From Salvator merianae (taxonomy: Eukaryota > Chordata > Lepidosauria > Squamata > Teiidae), in assembly GCA_003586115.2 (NCBI GenBank), contig QVOM02000053.1, forward strand, positions 4,684,700 through 4,748,699: 64,000 nucleotides of DNA. Reading direction: 5' to 3'. The position numbers were made by a program, and so were the translations under genes. Each line of letters opens with the position of its first letter. Positions within the stretch are counted from its first letter, which is position 1. The notes beneath the pieces were generated by a model that had not been told where the DNA came from, did no database searches, and saw nothing but the letters and a program-made list of their open reading frames with translations. Below are positions 51,031 through 63,020 of the stretch, piece by piece.

Positions 51031-51199
51031 TAGGCCCTTATTCTGGGATGTATCCTGGAATAGGGGCCTGCCATCTGCCTTCTAACAGAAACTATGACAG
51101 CCCCCATCCAGGTCCTGCCATAGTCTGCCCTAGCATGTGGACAGCAGGGCCCTATTCTGGGATATATCCTGGAATAAGCGTCAGTGCAGAAAAGGCCCT
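51031..51199. mobile_element. Palindromic MITE, family B, third copy
   Basis: GGCCCTTATTCTGGGATGTA near the left and GGGATATATCCTGGAATAAG near the right are inverted copies. AGTCTGCCCTAGCATGTGG and TCAGTGCAGAAAAGGCC complete the right arm. The outermost part of the left arm is missing. Confidence 0.7.
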
Positions 51200-52601
51200 A
51201 CTTTTTATCCAATCAAACCTAATTTTAATAAAAGATCTCAGACTGTGTCTCCACTTCTGGACGAGGCATCTCTGTTTTGGGTGAGGGAGAAGATGCCCCC
51301 ATCTGTGATGCAAGGAACCACCATTTTCCATGGCACATCCATGGGTATGGTCAGATGCACAGGGGCACTCTTGTAAGGTAAGTGGAAACAACATCCCTTT
51401 ACATCCTGTTTACCAATGAAGGAAGTATCTATCTTTCTATTTTCCCATAAATTTCTGTCTTGCCTGTTACCTGGAGGTTTCAGAAGGGGTCACAGAAAAC
51501 CTTAGAATGTATAACTTAAAAATATAGTTGAAAGCTGTTAGAGTACACCCTCCCACCCCAAAACTACCACTTAATTAAGAACCCAAAGAGGTATAAAGTT
51601 GACACCTGATGCCCTTCAGTGCTGAGACCATTCATGGTGCTCCTCACACACTGGAGACTGATGGAAGTACATGGAGGACCTCTTGCAAATCTTTGTAATC
51701 TGGCAGGTCCATGTGGAAGAAAATGTCCCTGCACACGTTCTAGGACCAGCTTTGAGAAGTATATTACAAACATACCACTCTTCTCAAGACAGCAAGACAG
51801 TCTCTGTCATTGCCTGGATACTAGCAAACTGTCCATACCACAAAACTGTCCATTAATTCAGGCAGAGAACAAATGACAGAGGAGAAGTTGCTCATACAGC
51901 CACATAAAACATTCCAACTACGAGCATTCTTGTGTCCATGGGGCAGAAGCGTCTTGATCACGTCCTCAAGGTGAACTTTCCACGTTCACATAAGGTACAC
52001 ACTAAGCTAAGGAGAATAATATCCAGTTCAAAAACATGCTTGCAACCTTAAGCTAGAACACATTATCCACTCTACCATTTTTTCCCCAGAATGTCTTGCA
52101 AATCATCCTCATGCTTTGTGAAGATGGGCTTTACAATGACCTACCTATGAGATTCTATGGAATTTGGTCAATTTGTCCCAGGTTGTAGACAACATTCTAG
52201 CTATTATGTGACCCTCTTATTGGAGATACTTTCCCTCCAGCTACTGCAGCCTCTTTCTGGTGTATGCCCATGGAGACCTATGGGTATATAACCAGTCCAG
52301 ACAGCATTCTCTTCTGTTTTTTTCTTGAGTTATTATGCATTGGGATGGTTCCCTATAATTTGCATTTTTGCACTATTATTGATTTTATTTGCTTATTGTA
52401 GTATATTTATATTAATGAGTTGACCTCTGCATGAAGAAATGATTGCATGCATGATTCACTATGTTAGCTGCCAATACCAATACCCTTTGGAATTATAATT
52501 GCTTTTTTATATTCCTGGCCATATATCCAAAGCCTATATGCACGTCTCAGAGACTGCATCTTCACATACCAGGTGAGGCATCCAGTAAAATGTTTATATT
52601 T
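51200..52601. other. Unique or decayed DNA, nothing firm
   Basis: Several 60- to 85-codon frames overlap between 51560 and 51880 without domains. Confidence 0.4.
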
Positions 52602-52992
52602 AAGGACATAAGAGGAGCCCAGCTGGATCAGGTCACAATCTATCTACTCCAGCATCCTGTTTCACACAGTGGCCCGCCAAATACTTCTGGGTCCCTAAAG
52701 CAGAAGACAAAGGCAAAACCTTCACCTGCCCTTGATTCCCTGCCAATGGGTTTTTACAGGCATCCTGTCTGTCTCTCCACCCTGGAGATGGTACCTGGGC
52801 ATCTATTCTAGTTGCCATTGGCACACCTGTCCTTCATGGATTTGTCTCTTTATTAAAGCCATCCAGGCTGATTGTTGTCACCACCTCTTTTGGTAGTAAA
52901 TTCCATAGCCCGATGACCCTCTGGGTGAAAAGATACATCCCCTTGTAGGTCCTAACTCTCCTGCCCAACAGCTTCACAGAGTGTCCCCTGAT
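52602..52992 (-). mobile_element. CR1-clade LINE, 3' end of RT ORF, antisense
   Basis: On the minus strand from about 52990 the frame reads RGHSVKLLGRR, then MYLFTQRVIGLWNLLPKEVV, then SLDGF. This is the conserved C-terminal end of Jockey/CR1-clade LINE ORFs (…RGH..KL..R…WN.LP..VV…F…). The 3' portion continues to AACATAAGAGG-type sequence at the left, as in the 23149-23345 copy. The reading frame is intact for about 50 codons, then lost. Confidence 0.75.
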
Positions 52993-52999
52993 CACCCAC

Positions 53000-53138
53000 A
53001 GACTTCATGGGCACCTCTATGCAACTTTCTTGGCAAAGATACAGAAGTGGTTCACCATTGCTTACTTCCGAGGAGAAGCTGGGGATCAAACTGGCAATTC
53101 TCTGCTTTCCAAGCAGTTTGCTCTATCCCTGAGCTAGA
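53000..53138 (-). mobile_element. tRNA-derived SINE, antisense
   Basis: The minus strand reads TAGCTCAGGGATAGAGCAAA (A-box) and CCAGTTTGATCCCCAGC (B-box), then TCTGTATCTTTGCCAAGAAA shared with the 41630-41806 copy. It abuts the LINE fragment at 52602-52992 with almost no spacer. Confidence 0.8.
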
Positions 53139-53559
53139 GTTTAGCCTGTCCTAATGGATATCTCAGAACTCAGAGAATGAAAAGGTGTGTGTGTGAGAGA
53201 ATCCAAGCTTAGGTGATTCTACAGAGAGGCGGTCCTTGTGTGGACTTTCCAGCTTCTCAGTTAAGAGAATATCTGAAGACAAGGCACCCTCATGATCTCA
53301 TCAGGAAAGTCCACACTATAAGGGCTTCTTTCATCATGACATTCAGAGTAGCTGCATTTTGAAAACAGTGAATTTGCAAATAGACAAAAAAAAAAAAAAG
53401 CATGAATAAAACTGAAAGAAGAACTGGCCTTTTCAAATGTATGCGGAAGGATGGTCTATCTCTCAGCTGGCGATGGATTGGATTTTCAAACAAAACAAAA
53501 CATATATCCACATCCCGATCCACTGTCAGGAACTGTACCTTTTAAAATGTCTTTTACTT
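53139..53559. other. Unique DNA with poly(A) 53387-53399
   Basis: Nothing else recognised. Confidence 0.5.
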
Positions 53560-54130
53560 GTTACTCTTGCCAGGGAAAAGTAACTTAACTCTGTTGCAGT
53601 TAGGTAAGCAAGGAACAGAGTACATTTAAATCCCCGCTGGATTAATGTTCCTTCCTGACTCAGCTACAGACCTCCCTGTTACTGACCTTGCCAATCAACA
53701 CTGCCGGTCTATCTCCGATTTCCCAGTGGCTCAGGACTCATCTTCTCTCTGTAGAAATCAACCCTTGGTATGTGGCACCTTTCCAAATTAGCACCACAAA
53801 CAGGGCAGTTTTAATAGCCTAATTAGCCCTAATTGAAAGGTGGAGTGAGCTCCTTTCTCATATCCTCCACCTTTATTTAAACAAAAGCGAGTTAAATATT
53901 ATGGCCTTACATAATAAACCGTTAGGTGCCATATCTGGGCAGGGAAGAGATTATTAAGCTAGCAGAATGCGATGTAGCTCTAACAAGGGTTCAGTCTTCA
54001 GCCCAATTATTTGCCCAGAGCAGAGATTTTAATGGACTGGTGAAAGGTCATCAAAGCAACTTGCTTTTTGAATGTGCCTCTTAAGAAGTCAAAAACACTC
54101 ATGCTTTTGCTTATCTTCTGTCCTTCTCAG
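53560..54130. promoter_or_regulatory. Possible conserved non-coding element
   Basis: This is the best-looking conserved-type block in the window: about 570 bp without repeats, with TAGCCTAATTAGCCCTAATTG near 53816-53836, CCAATTATTTGCCC and AGAGATTATTAAGC. Paired homeodomain-type cores are seen directly. Enhancer function and conservation are inference. Confidence 0.4.
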
Positions 54131-54424
54131 GTTTCCCTAACAGATGATCCCAACAATTCACATCGGCAGACCTTTGCAGTGTAATGAACACCACTGCATT
54201 CTGACAAATGCAGCAGCTGCACAGAAAACATCAGTTCTTTCATTAAGAAAACCTCCCCAAGTCCATTGTATTGAACCAAGACTCCAGCTATTAGGTTGAT
54301 GCATGACACAGTCAATTCCAGTTACAGTCTAAGTGATTATTTGTGCTCACTGGATTCTGTTTTAAAAACTAATTTATTTACGTTCAATTATATATGTAGA
54401 TCTGCACGTTTCTGGTAACTTCCT

Positions 54425-54449
54425 TATCATCATCATCATCATCATCATA
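54425..54449. repeat. (ATC)n microsatellite
   Basis: About eight ATC units. Confidence 0.9.
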
Positions 54450-55718
54450 AAAAAGTTATTTCTTCAATCTTATATTTTAATGAATTTGCATATTAAAAAG
54501 GGGGGGGAAATATCCAGAAGAACAAGTGGACTGCACAATTGAAATACACGCACACCTGCACATTACAAAAATGTCTACTGAACAGAGCATTTTACTGAAT
54601 TAACGATTTGTTAAAAGAATTCCTAACAAAGGAACAGATCACTGAAGCAATTCATCATGAAGAACCTGGCTGGAATCCAAAGACATAGTCTGAACATGCC
54701 CAAGAGGTGTGTTTGCTTCCCAGAGAAGATTCTGAGTTACCATATATAGATCTACCTGCCCTTTCAATGTCGCTTTCGCTTTCCAAAGTATTCTCCCAAG
54801 TGAAAATAGAGGCAACTGCTTCCACACAAAGTCTCTGTTACCCTGGACACCCACCACACAATTATTTGAGTGTTGGACCTTAAAAGCAAAATAATCTTTC
54901 ATGCTCATCAGCGCATCATTTTTAAAAACATTCATAATAACTACAGCTAGACCATGACTTTTGGTCAAATTATGTTTGGCCATTCATGGGGAGAAGGGTA
55001 ACTGAAATTGGGTGGAAAAAAAAATCTGAGAAACTGTGAAGTCTTAATTTTCAGATGAGCAAGGATATATATCCTATGACTCAGAGCAGAGCCACTGTAA
55101 TTATATCCAATTTAAGACAATTTATTCAGTGAATATACCCAGAGCATGATTTAGTAGGCTAAATGCTGCAGGGTTGACTTTCTCATCAGTATAGCGAGGA
55201 ACACATATGGGCTAAAAAAGAAAAAAGAAGAAGAAGAAGAAAGATGGATTGTGGAACAAAGTTCTGAAAATAAAACAATACATAAGGAGGGTTGTTTGTG
55301 CTAAGGTGGAGTTAGAAAATGTATTCAGGGTACCACAGGTAGAATCTGCACAGGCCCTCGAATACTTCCTCTTTTTTTAACGCTTCTGTAATGTTCAGTT
55401 GGTGTACTGGTGGTTTCTGCCACCAATGTCATTCTAATGTCCCTGTAGCTGAGGAAAACTGGCAGGCAGATCATTACTGGCAAACCCAATGATGTTTAAA
55501 ACTGTTTACAAATAAAAGGGTAAAAGTGAGAAACTGTTAATGGCAACAACAAACTCCACTACTTTTGTGCGTAGATTGAATTGTGACACTCAAAAGGATA
55601 GTTCCAGATTCAGCTCCTTTGTGGTATTCTACATTTAGCCCGTCTTCCAAATAGACTGCATTTTTCTTATAGTTTGAGGAATATTATCACTGTGATACAC
55701 ACACACACATACTCACAC

Positions 55719-55761
<43 letters not shown>

Positions 55762-57568
55762 CATTTTTTATGGAAACTAAGAAGTCCATTATGTATCTCT
55801 AAGTTTAAGTCAACCATTTTGTGTTTGCCCTCTATTCAATAGTACTTTGATGTACGTTTTATTGTTTGTTGCTGCAGATAGAAGAGATGCATTCAATTTA
55901 TTTACTAAAATTTGCAGTATTTTAAAACAATATATTTAAGAAAGAGAAAATAGAAGACTCTACTATTCATTAAGCCTTTATACATTTCTACAGAAATGGA
56001 AAAGGTTGCTGTCTATTTATTAAAGAGAAAACTGGAAAAGTAAAATTTTCTGTCAACAGGGAGGATGTGGGAAGCAGATAGGATAGAAAGCTTTCTATTC
56101 TCCTCACTTTTTAAATTTTTATTTTCTTGAAAAAAGAATTGTAAGACTGTTCTAGGGATAAAAGACAGTTGCCCTAGGCTGCTATAGGTTTGTCTTTAGT
56201 TAAGATTTTTAGATAATTTGACATTTTATGTGACGTTTCAGTGTGGACTCCGTAAGGAGAAATCATTAAGTTGAAATAAGTAGCCTCTTGCAGAAATTCA
56301 AATGCTAAAATCTTTTGACATCGTATGCAACTAGATAAATTCACTGAGTAGGGTTATATTACACTTCTTTCTATTAGCTTTCACCTATATTACTACATCT
56401 GAGATATAATTTCAGAAAGCCCTTAACACAAAAGAAAACAAAAATCTGCTTATGCAGAAAGAGATTAGAACAAGTTTCTAACTGAATATAACAAGTAGTT
56501 TTCAGAGTATTGTTTAAGGCTATATTTTTTTTCCTGCTGACAAGTGTAGTTAAAAAAAAAAAAAAAAAAAAAGGCAATAAAGCCACCAAGGACGGGAAAA
56601 AATAATAAACAGTTTCTCTGCCATTTACGAGGATTCATAATAAAGTAACACGGCTCAGGTTTTTTTATGAATGCACATAAGCACATGCAATAACGGATCA
56701 CATCTAAGACAAATGCAGCTACAACAATTTACAAATACTAAGCACGACCAAGATGGGCCGAGGTGAATTTTGCAGAATATACTTTAAAAAGAACATTAAA
56801 ATCCTTGTAACCTAATGATATTTGTAGACAGGATCTCCTAATAATTGAATGGTTTTAAATTAAACCAGTATGCAATATACACTCTCAGATTGGAAATGCT
56901 CATAGAATCTTTTAGACCAGCACTCCTGCAAAATTCCAGCAATCACTGCTAAACAGCTGAAAAAAAACTGGACAACTATTTATCAATGGACAATGACCCT
57001 TGTTTTCTTTTCTCCCCTCACTAATACATTTTTATTATATTGGATTAATTAACCTAGTGCTGGGGGAAGTGAGAAAATGTCTCCTTATCGACGCTGTCCA
57101 CACCATATACAGAGAAGTATGCATTCTGCCTGCCTCTATGATCCATATTACCAGCTGCTAATACAGTGGTAGATCCGTTTAACCAAGTCCACTGGTAATC
57201 CAGATCAGAAGCCTCCATCTAGCACATACTAACAGAGGACGGGGGCCCCTGAATCCCTTCTTAATGCAGAATTGAGGTAAGGGCAGAAGGTCCTTGGATG
57301 TCTTAAAGTAGATCTGTTATGATGACGGTCGTTCTGGCATGTCTCGGCATCCTCCTTCCCTAGACAGACACGGAGACCGTTTCACAGCCTGGGTTCTTAA
57401 CACCAGGTTCACAGCATCAAAAACATGAGAATGCCAAGGACACACTGAAGTGTAACTCTGTTGTTTCTGCTACCTCTCCCAGGTTATAAGTGATCAGAGA
57501 AACAGATCAGATCATGGTAAAAGACAAATACTATGACAACACCTTGCTGTAAATGATTCAGCAACAAA
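54450..57568. other. AT-rich unique DNA with simple repeats
   Basis: (CA)n at about 55696-55709 and (AT)n at 55724-55756 form one cluster. Poly(A) lies at 56552-56572 and short (GAA)n at 55226-55240. A 114-codon minus frame (54639-54983) has no domain I recognise. Confidence 0.5.
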
Positions 57569-57981
57569 GGGCCTGTTCACACCTGATGCTAGCAAGCGTC
57601 AAGGGCTCTTGCTAGCCAAGCACATCTGCACTTGGCAGAGGTCCGAGCAGCCAGCGGCTACATAACATGGCTCCTGATCGTTCCTAGCAGTGGGGCTTAA
57701 ATTTGTGCTCCCCACCTTTACTGGGAGCTGTTAGTCAACTCCTGGTATAGTCCACCCACACTTGACTTGGTGCGCCGCAGGCGGGCCTACACGATTACCT
57801 GATTGCGCCTGCACGCTGCGCAGTCCTGGTGGTTGCCATGGCAGCTGCCGGCCACTTCCTGGCTGCTGCCATGGTAAGCATCAGGCAAGAGTACCAGCAT
57901 TTGCAGTAAGTACTAGGGCCATGCAGTGCGGATTATGTCAGTACATAAGCAGTACGTAAGCACGTAAGTGCGAAAACGCCC
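57569..57981. mobile_element. Possible hAT-like MITE, CpG-containing
   Basis: The left end GGGCCTGTTCACAC and the complemented right end GGGCGTTTTCGCAC match at 11 of 14 positions. The interior is GC-rich and CpG-rich compared with its flanks and has no transposase frame. No 8-bp target duplication was found, so the boundaries and class are tentative. Confidence 0.4.
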
Positions 57982-59280
57982 ATAGTGTACTCCTAGCAAT
58001 ACTGAAGAAATTTACTGTTAGGACATCTATGTCTGGCTCATTGGAGAGACTTGGGTGAGCTTCACAATATCAAAGCCAGTTTTTGTTTGTTTTTAAACAG
58101 ATTACTCAAGATTATAAGGTACCTTGGCTAGACATTTCTTTCCAGATGTTCTGAGAGCTGTTGTTGTCCTTGTTCCTATCAACATAATTAGTATCACTAT
58201 TATTAAATTAAAATGAGAAGAGCTGGGAAGAATGTTGTTGTGGCAACAAATAAAGTTTTTAATAAAAGACAATGAAATTCACGTCAGCCTACCCTGTAGT
58301 AATGCCATCCAGATATTTTAATCTGTAACTTTAATCACCTCCAGCCAAAAGGATTAATAGTCAGAAATGATGTGAAATGGGAAATCAAAACATCTGGAAG
58401 GAGCCAAGTTAAAGAAGGCTCATGTAAGAGGATGAAGTGGAGATGCATGGATAAAACCACAAAATATTATAGTGTCTGTTCCTTTTCCTGTTCCCAACTG
58501 TCCAAATAATAGACATTGATGATGTGTTTGAACTGAAGCTTTCTTTGAGCGGAAAGAGGCATCTAATCTATTACATGCATGGCAATTCTAAGAATAAGAT
58601 AGTTTTGTTTTGTCGGTCTTTAAAGGCAAATGTTAAGCTTGGCAGTTTCCAAGGATTTTCTACTTTAACACCTGGAGCAGGATAAAGACCAGCTACTGCA
58701 CGGCAGGTGAATACTGCTATTTTCAGCAATGTGCAGCTGTGAACACGGCTGTGCACAGGTAGTGACCTTTGGTGTATGAAAAGGATGTTGAAAATAAAAT
58801 AAAATAAAGAGTGTCCACATCTTCATCTGTGGAATTTTGAAGGGTATGGGTTTCACATCCAGAGAGGCCTATATAAACGGAGAGAAAACAGTCTGGAAAA
58901 ACACTGAACCGCTCACCCCATAGGGCTGCTCAAATATGAAAAACATTATGCAGGAAATGAAATAGCAGATAGAGAAAACAAACTTGCCATAAAATCCCTC
59001 CACCTAGAGCTTTAGGTCTGTGGGTACCTTTTGCCAACATACACCTGCTTTTATCAGCACAATGGATTTCATAGCCTTTAGGGGATCCAGAACTTCTTGA
59101 CCTATGCCAACTTGACAATTCCCTTATAATGCATGGGTATGAAAAAGTGATTATTTCGCCATATGTTCTGAAAGACTTAGAAAGAAAGAAAAGCACAAAA
59201 TGCAAAGTTTATTACAACTAAGAAATCGTGGCATGACGTGGGAAGTTACGCCATGCTTAGCTGATGTTTGAATTACTTCA
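57982..59280. other. Unique DNA, nothing recognised
   Basis: No repeat or coding feature recognised. Confidence 0.5.
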
Positions 59281-60062
59281 GTTATTTATTTATTTATTTT
59301 ATTTAAGAATTTATATCCCTGCCCTTCACCTGAAGGTCCCAGGGTGGGTCACAACAGTAAAAAGATAAAATATATAACATATATTTAAAACATATTTAAA
59401 ATACTGCTTCTTCCTTTCCTCCCTCCCTCTCTGGCAGAAAAACAGAGGAAGTTTAATGTCAAAGGTCTGAGTGAAGAGCTATATTTTAACCAGGCACTGA
59501 AAGATATACAAAGCTGGCATCTGGCGAACCTCCAGCGGAAGATTGTTTCAAAGTCTGGGGGCCACCACAGAAAAAGCACTCTTGTCTGTCCCTGCTCCTT
59601 ACAGCTCCAAGAGAGGAGGAACTACAAAGAAGGCCCTGTCCTTGAGATCTCAACTCTCAGTCAGGTCTATAAGGGAAAAGGCATTTCTTCAGATAACCAG
59701 TGCCATAGCCATTTTGGGCTTTATATGTTAGTATCCACACCTTGAACTGGGCTCAATAGCAAATAGATAACCAGTGCAGATCTTTCAGGTGCGATTGTGT
59801 GTTCCGCCTGAAACTCCCAATAGTTGAGCTGCTACATTCTGCACTAGTTCCAGCTTCCAGACTGGAAACCCCACATAGAGTGGATTACAGTAGTTAAACC
59901 TGGAGTTTAACATGAGCAACACCTTTACTGGTAATGCTGCAGAACACGATGCCTTCTCAGGAAAGCCTTTTCAACAGGGTAGATGAAACTACTGAAAAAA
60001 ACCCTCTGATCTACAAGGCGAAGTCCAGAATCTGTCAGTCTGACTGGTAAACAGTGGATTCA
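59281..60062 (-). mobile_element. L2-like LINE or derivative 3' region, antisense
   Basis: (TTTA)n, then TTATATCCCTGCCCTTCACC, GGTCCCAGGGTGGGTCACAA, GCCATTTTGGGCTTTATATG and ACCTTGAACTGGGCTCAATA match 26370-26880 in order. This is the longer copy and extends through CTGCACTAGTTCCAGCTTCC and GTGGATTACAGTAGTTAAAC. Both copies point to the minus strand. Confidence 0.7.
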
Positions 60063-60590
60063 ATTAAGGTAAGATAAGTGTGGAACAGTCTTCAAAAGTA
60101 CATCTGGTTTCCATACACAGATAACACCTGGATATTTTCTCAGGCATAAATGAAGTGTGAATTTCATAATGAAAGAATGAGCTACATCAGGTTTTAAGAT
60201 TGTTACTGTTTCTTGTGTTGCCTCCTGACCCCTGTTCCAGGATACGTGGGGCCACTTTGGTGGCGGAACAGGAAACATTGCTGGAGGAGAGCACATACCA
60301 CAAAAGAGCTGGAAACTCCAAAGGCCATCAATGAAATGTCCCTGGCATTCAAAAACTGCATGAAAATAGCAGCCAGGGCTGATGCAGTACAGGTTGTCTC
60401 AGTGCAGACAGCCCTGTCCCAATCCATTAGCCACCTATACCAGCATGGGGATGGGCTGCCTATCCCAAGACAGAGTGTCCCACCCTGATCCAAGATAATA
60501 AAGGCAAATGTGAAAATGGGATTAAAAATAGGTGAGAATGGACCACTTTAAGGCAGATAACTATACAATATATTACTGTAGTAAGAAACA
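60063..60590. other. Stretch with an unrecognised 91-codon frame
   Basis: The plus frame 60213-60488 contains VPGYVGPLWWRN and AINEMSLAFKNCMK; the minus strand is also open for 96 codons. The block is GC-richer than its flanks and is sandwiched between a LINE tail and the BovB, so a transposon piece is likely, but I do not recognise the family. Confidence 0.3.
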
Positions 60591-63020
60591 ACTCCATTCA
60601 AAAAAATGGTGTAGTAATGACCATCAAGAGTAATTGTTAAATGCAGCATGTTTTCAGTTTTATCCCAATAAACAACAGGGCAGCATCTGTTAAAATTAGT
60701 AGATCACCAGTAAACATAAATATTATACACCTAATTCTGATGCGATGGAGGAAGAGACAGAAAAATTCCACAGCAAATTACAAGAGGTGTGAGAAGCAAC
60801 ATAACAAAGAACAATATGCTACTAACTGGTGATTGGAATGCAGAAGCAGAAGAAAGGGAGGAAAATGAAGATTTTGCTTAAGTATACAAAATAATGTAGG
60901 TGACAGGTTAATTGAGCTTTGTGAATCCTTGATTATCACCACCTGTGTCATAAAGGCGGACTCTACACATGGAAATCACTGGATGGAAAATAGCAGAAAC
61001 AAATAGATTACATACTGGTGACAAGAGCTAGAGAAATACAGTTTACCACGACAGAATATATACAGACTCAGACTGCGTGAATTACTGATAATAATTTAAG
61101 TTACAGGAGAGTTACATTTTAAGTATGTTTTATAGTGTTTTATTGTTTTTACGGAGTGCTGTTACCTGCCTGGGACCTTCCGAAGAAGGGTGGTTTATAA
61201 ATACTTGATTGGATAGATGGATGGATGGATGGTTAGATGGATGAATATGTATATTAGTCTTTGAAAATTAAATAGGACACTTATGCTAGCAAGAAATTGT
61301 CTGGACAATATAAAGTCAGAACACAAGATATTAAATAAACTTAGGGAACCTGAGGATATATAGGAAAAGGAACGTCATAGTAACTGAAATAAAGGAAAAT
61401 ATTCCCAAAAGCTATCACAACCATCAGAGAAATTGACAGGACGGAATCATTGGACAAGAAGAAGAAAACATAAAAACTGAATGGAGATTTCTTCTGTCAA
61501 GCTTGAAAGAACTAGGAAAATATCTCAAATAGGAATGCAAACAAATTAGATAGAGAGAAATATAATAAGAAAGAGCTATAAAGGACTTTTTATGAAGTTC
61601 AGAGAAATTACAGAAAAGTTCATGCTTAAGGTAGGAATACTCAAGAAGGATCACAGAGTAAAATTCACACTGACATATTACACTCCAGAAAGATTGTATT
61701 TTTCGGGTTACCGAATGACAGAAACCTCTGCAAGCAGGGAACATATTCAGGAACTGATTCCATGGACAATATACCTGCTGTCAAACAGGAAATCACCAGG
61801 AATAGATGAAATATTCATTGAAGCCTTCAAATCGGTAGAAGAAGCACTCAACACTCTAAATGTTATTTGCTAACAAATACAGAGAATGACTTCATGGCCT
61901 ACTAGACAGTGGAGAAAAAAAAAAACCTAACGAAGGGAAATGCCAGTGTATATGCAAATTACTGAATATTAGCACTTGTTTCTTATGGGTTTACAAAGAA
62001 GAATAGAGTTGTACATGGAGTGAGAAATGCCAGTCAAAGAGACTGGTTTTCAAAAAGACCAAGCAACACAAGATCAGATAGTCACAATAACATAAGATGG
62101 ATGATGGAAAGAGCAAAAGAAAACCAGAAGGAAGTTTACTTTTTTGCTTAACTGACAAAAATAAAGCTTTTGATTGTGTAGATCAACAGTATTAAGGCTA
62201 AGGGATGTGCCAGAAGGTCTGATTATTTTTCTGAGCAATTACTACAATTAGCAAGAAGCTACAGTAATTACTGAATTTTGAGAGACAGAGTGAAATAGAA
62301 AAGGTAATGAGACAAGGTTGCATATTATATTCATATTTGTTTAATGCACAGTAAATAATACATGGTTGGACTGAAAGGCATGACACTAGAATTCAGACTG
62401 GAGGTTGATGCACATATTATTTGAGATATGCAAACTCTACTAACCAAAAGTAAAGAAAATGTAGATGAATTCATTATGCATATTTAAATGAATGAACACT
62501 GAACATTAAGAAAATAGTCAAAGATGAAGACCGTGATAAAAAATTAAGGCAGGGAACAACCTTATTGGAGAAGATAATGAGAAAGCTGATACTACCTCAT
62601 TAGGATAAGGAGATATCACTATGAAAAAAAATAAATAAATGATCAGAATCACTAAAACAGTGTCATTTCCTTTGCAATGTACAACTGTGAAAACCAGACA
62701 CTGAGAAAAGGAAAATAAAGAAGATAGATGCCTTTGAATTATGGATTTGGAGAATATCATGGAGTGTAAAAATGAATCCTTGGTCCTAGACCAAATGAAA
62801 CTTGACTGCTCTTCTCAATGAACTTGCATACTCTCTGGGTATATGACGACATAAGATGAAGGACTAGAAAAAGATTATGCTTAATAAAATTGAAGGTGGA
62901 TGGATAGGATGAAAGAGACTTCTGGATGTTCTTGGTTAGACCTATAGATTTAAAGACTGGCCAGAATGGTGACTATTTCTCTATCCAGGGAACTGACCCT
63001 AACTTGATGGCATTTAAAAG
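60591..63020 (+). mobile_element. BovB/RTE-type LINE, degraded, with nested insertion
   Basis: The plus strand preserves, in order, pieces of one non-LTR ORF. The endonuclease part has KISRSPVNINIIHL, GDWNAEAEER and QKQIDYILVTRARE. The reverse transcriptase part has NRKSPGIDEIFIEAFKS (about 61785-61835), NIRWMMERAKENQKEVYF (about 62090-62143) and AFDCVD (62166-62183). Near the end is KKIDAFELWIWRISW (about 62717-62761). These are the landmark blocks of BovB-type ORFs, in the right order and spacing. Many stops and frameshifts show it has been dead for long. The ORF is interrupted at about 61090-61250 by another LINE's 3' end. Confidence 0.85.
61090..61250 (+). mobile_element. L2-like LINE 3' end nested in the BovB
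   Basis: CCTGGGACCTTCCGAAGAAG, GGTGGTTTATAAATACTTG, then (GATG)n at about 61211-61246. This is the sense-strand version of the terminus seen antisense at 59281. It splits the BovB between its endonuclease and RT parts, so it inserted later. Confidence 0.65.

Noticed and set aside
51343..51965. Further TTA-type MITE (GGGTATGGTCAGATG ... GTCTTGATCACGTCC)
   Set aside because: Ends resemble the family only loosely and no TTA flanks were found.
54639..54983. 114-codon minus-strand gene
   Set aside because: No recognisable motif and no neighbouring exon; length is within chance for this much sequence.
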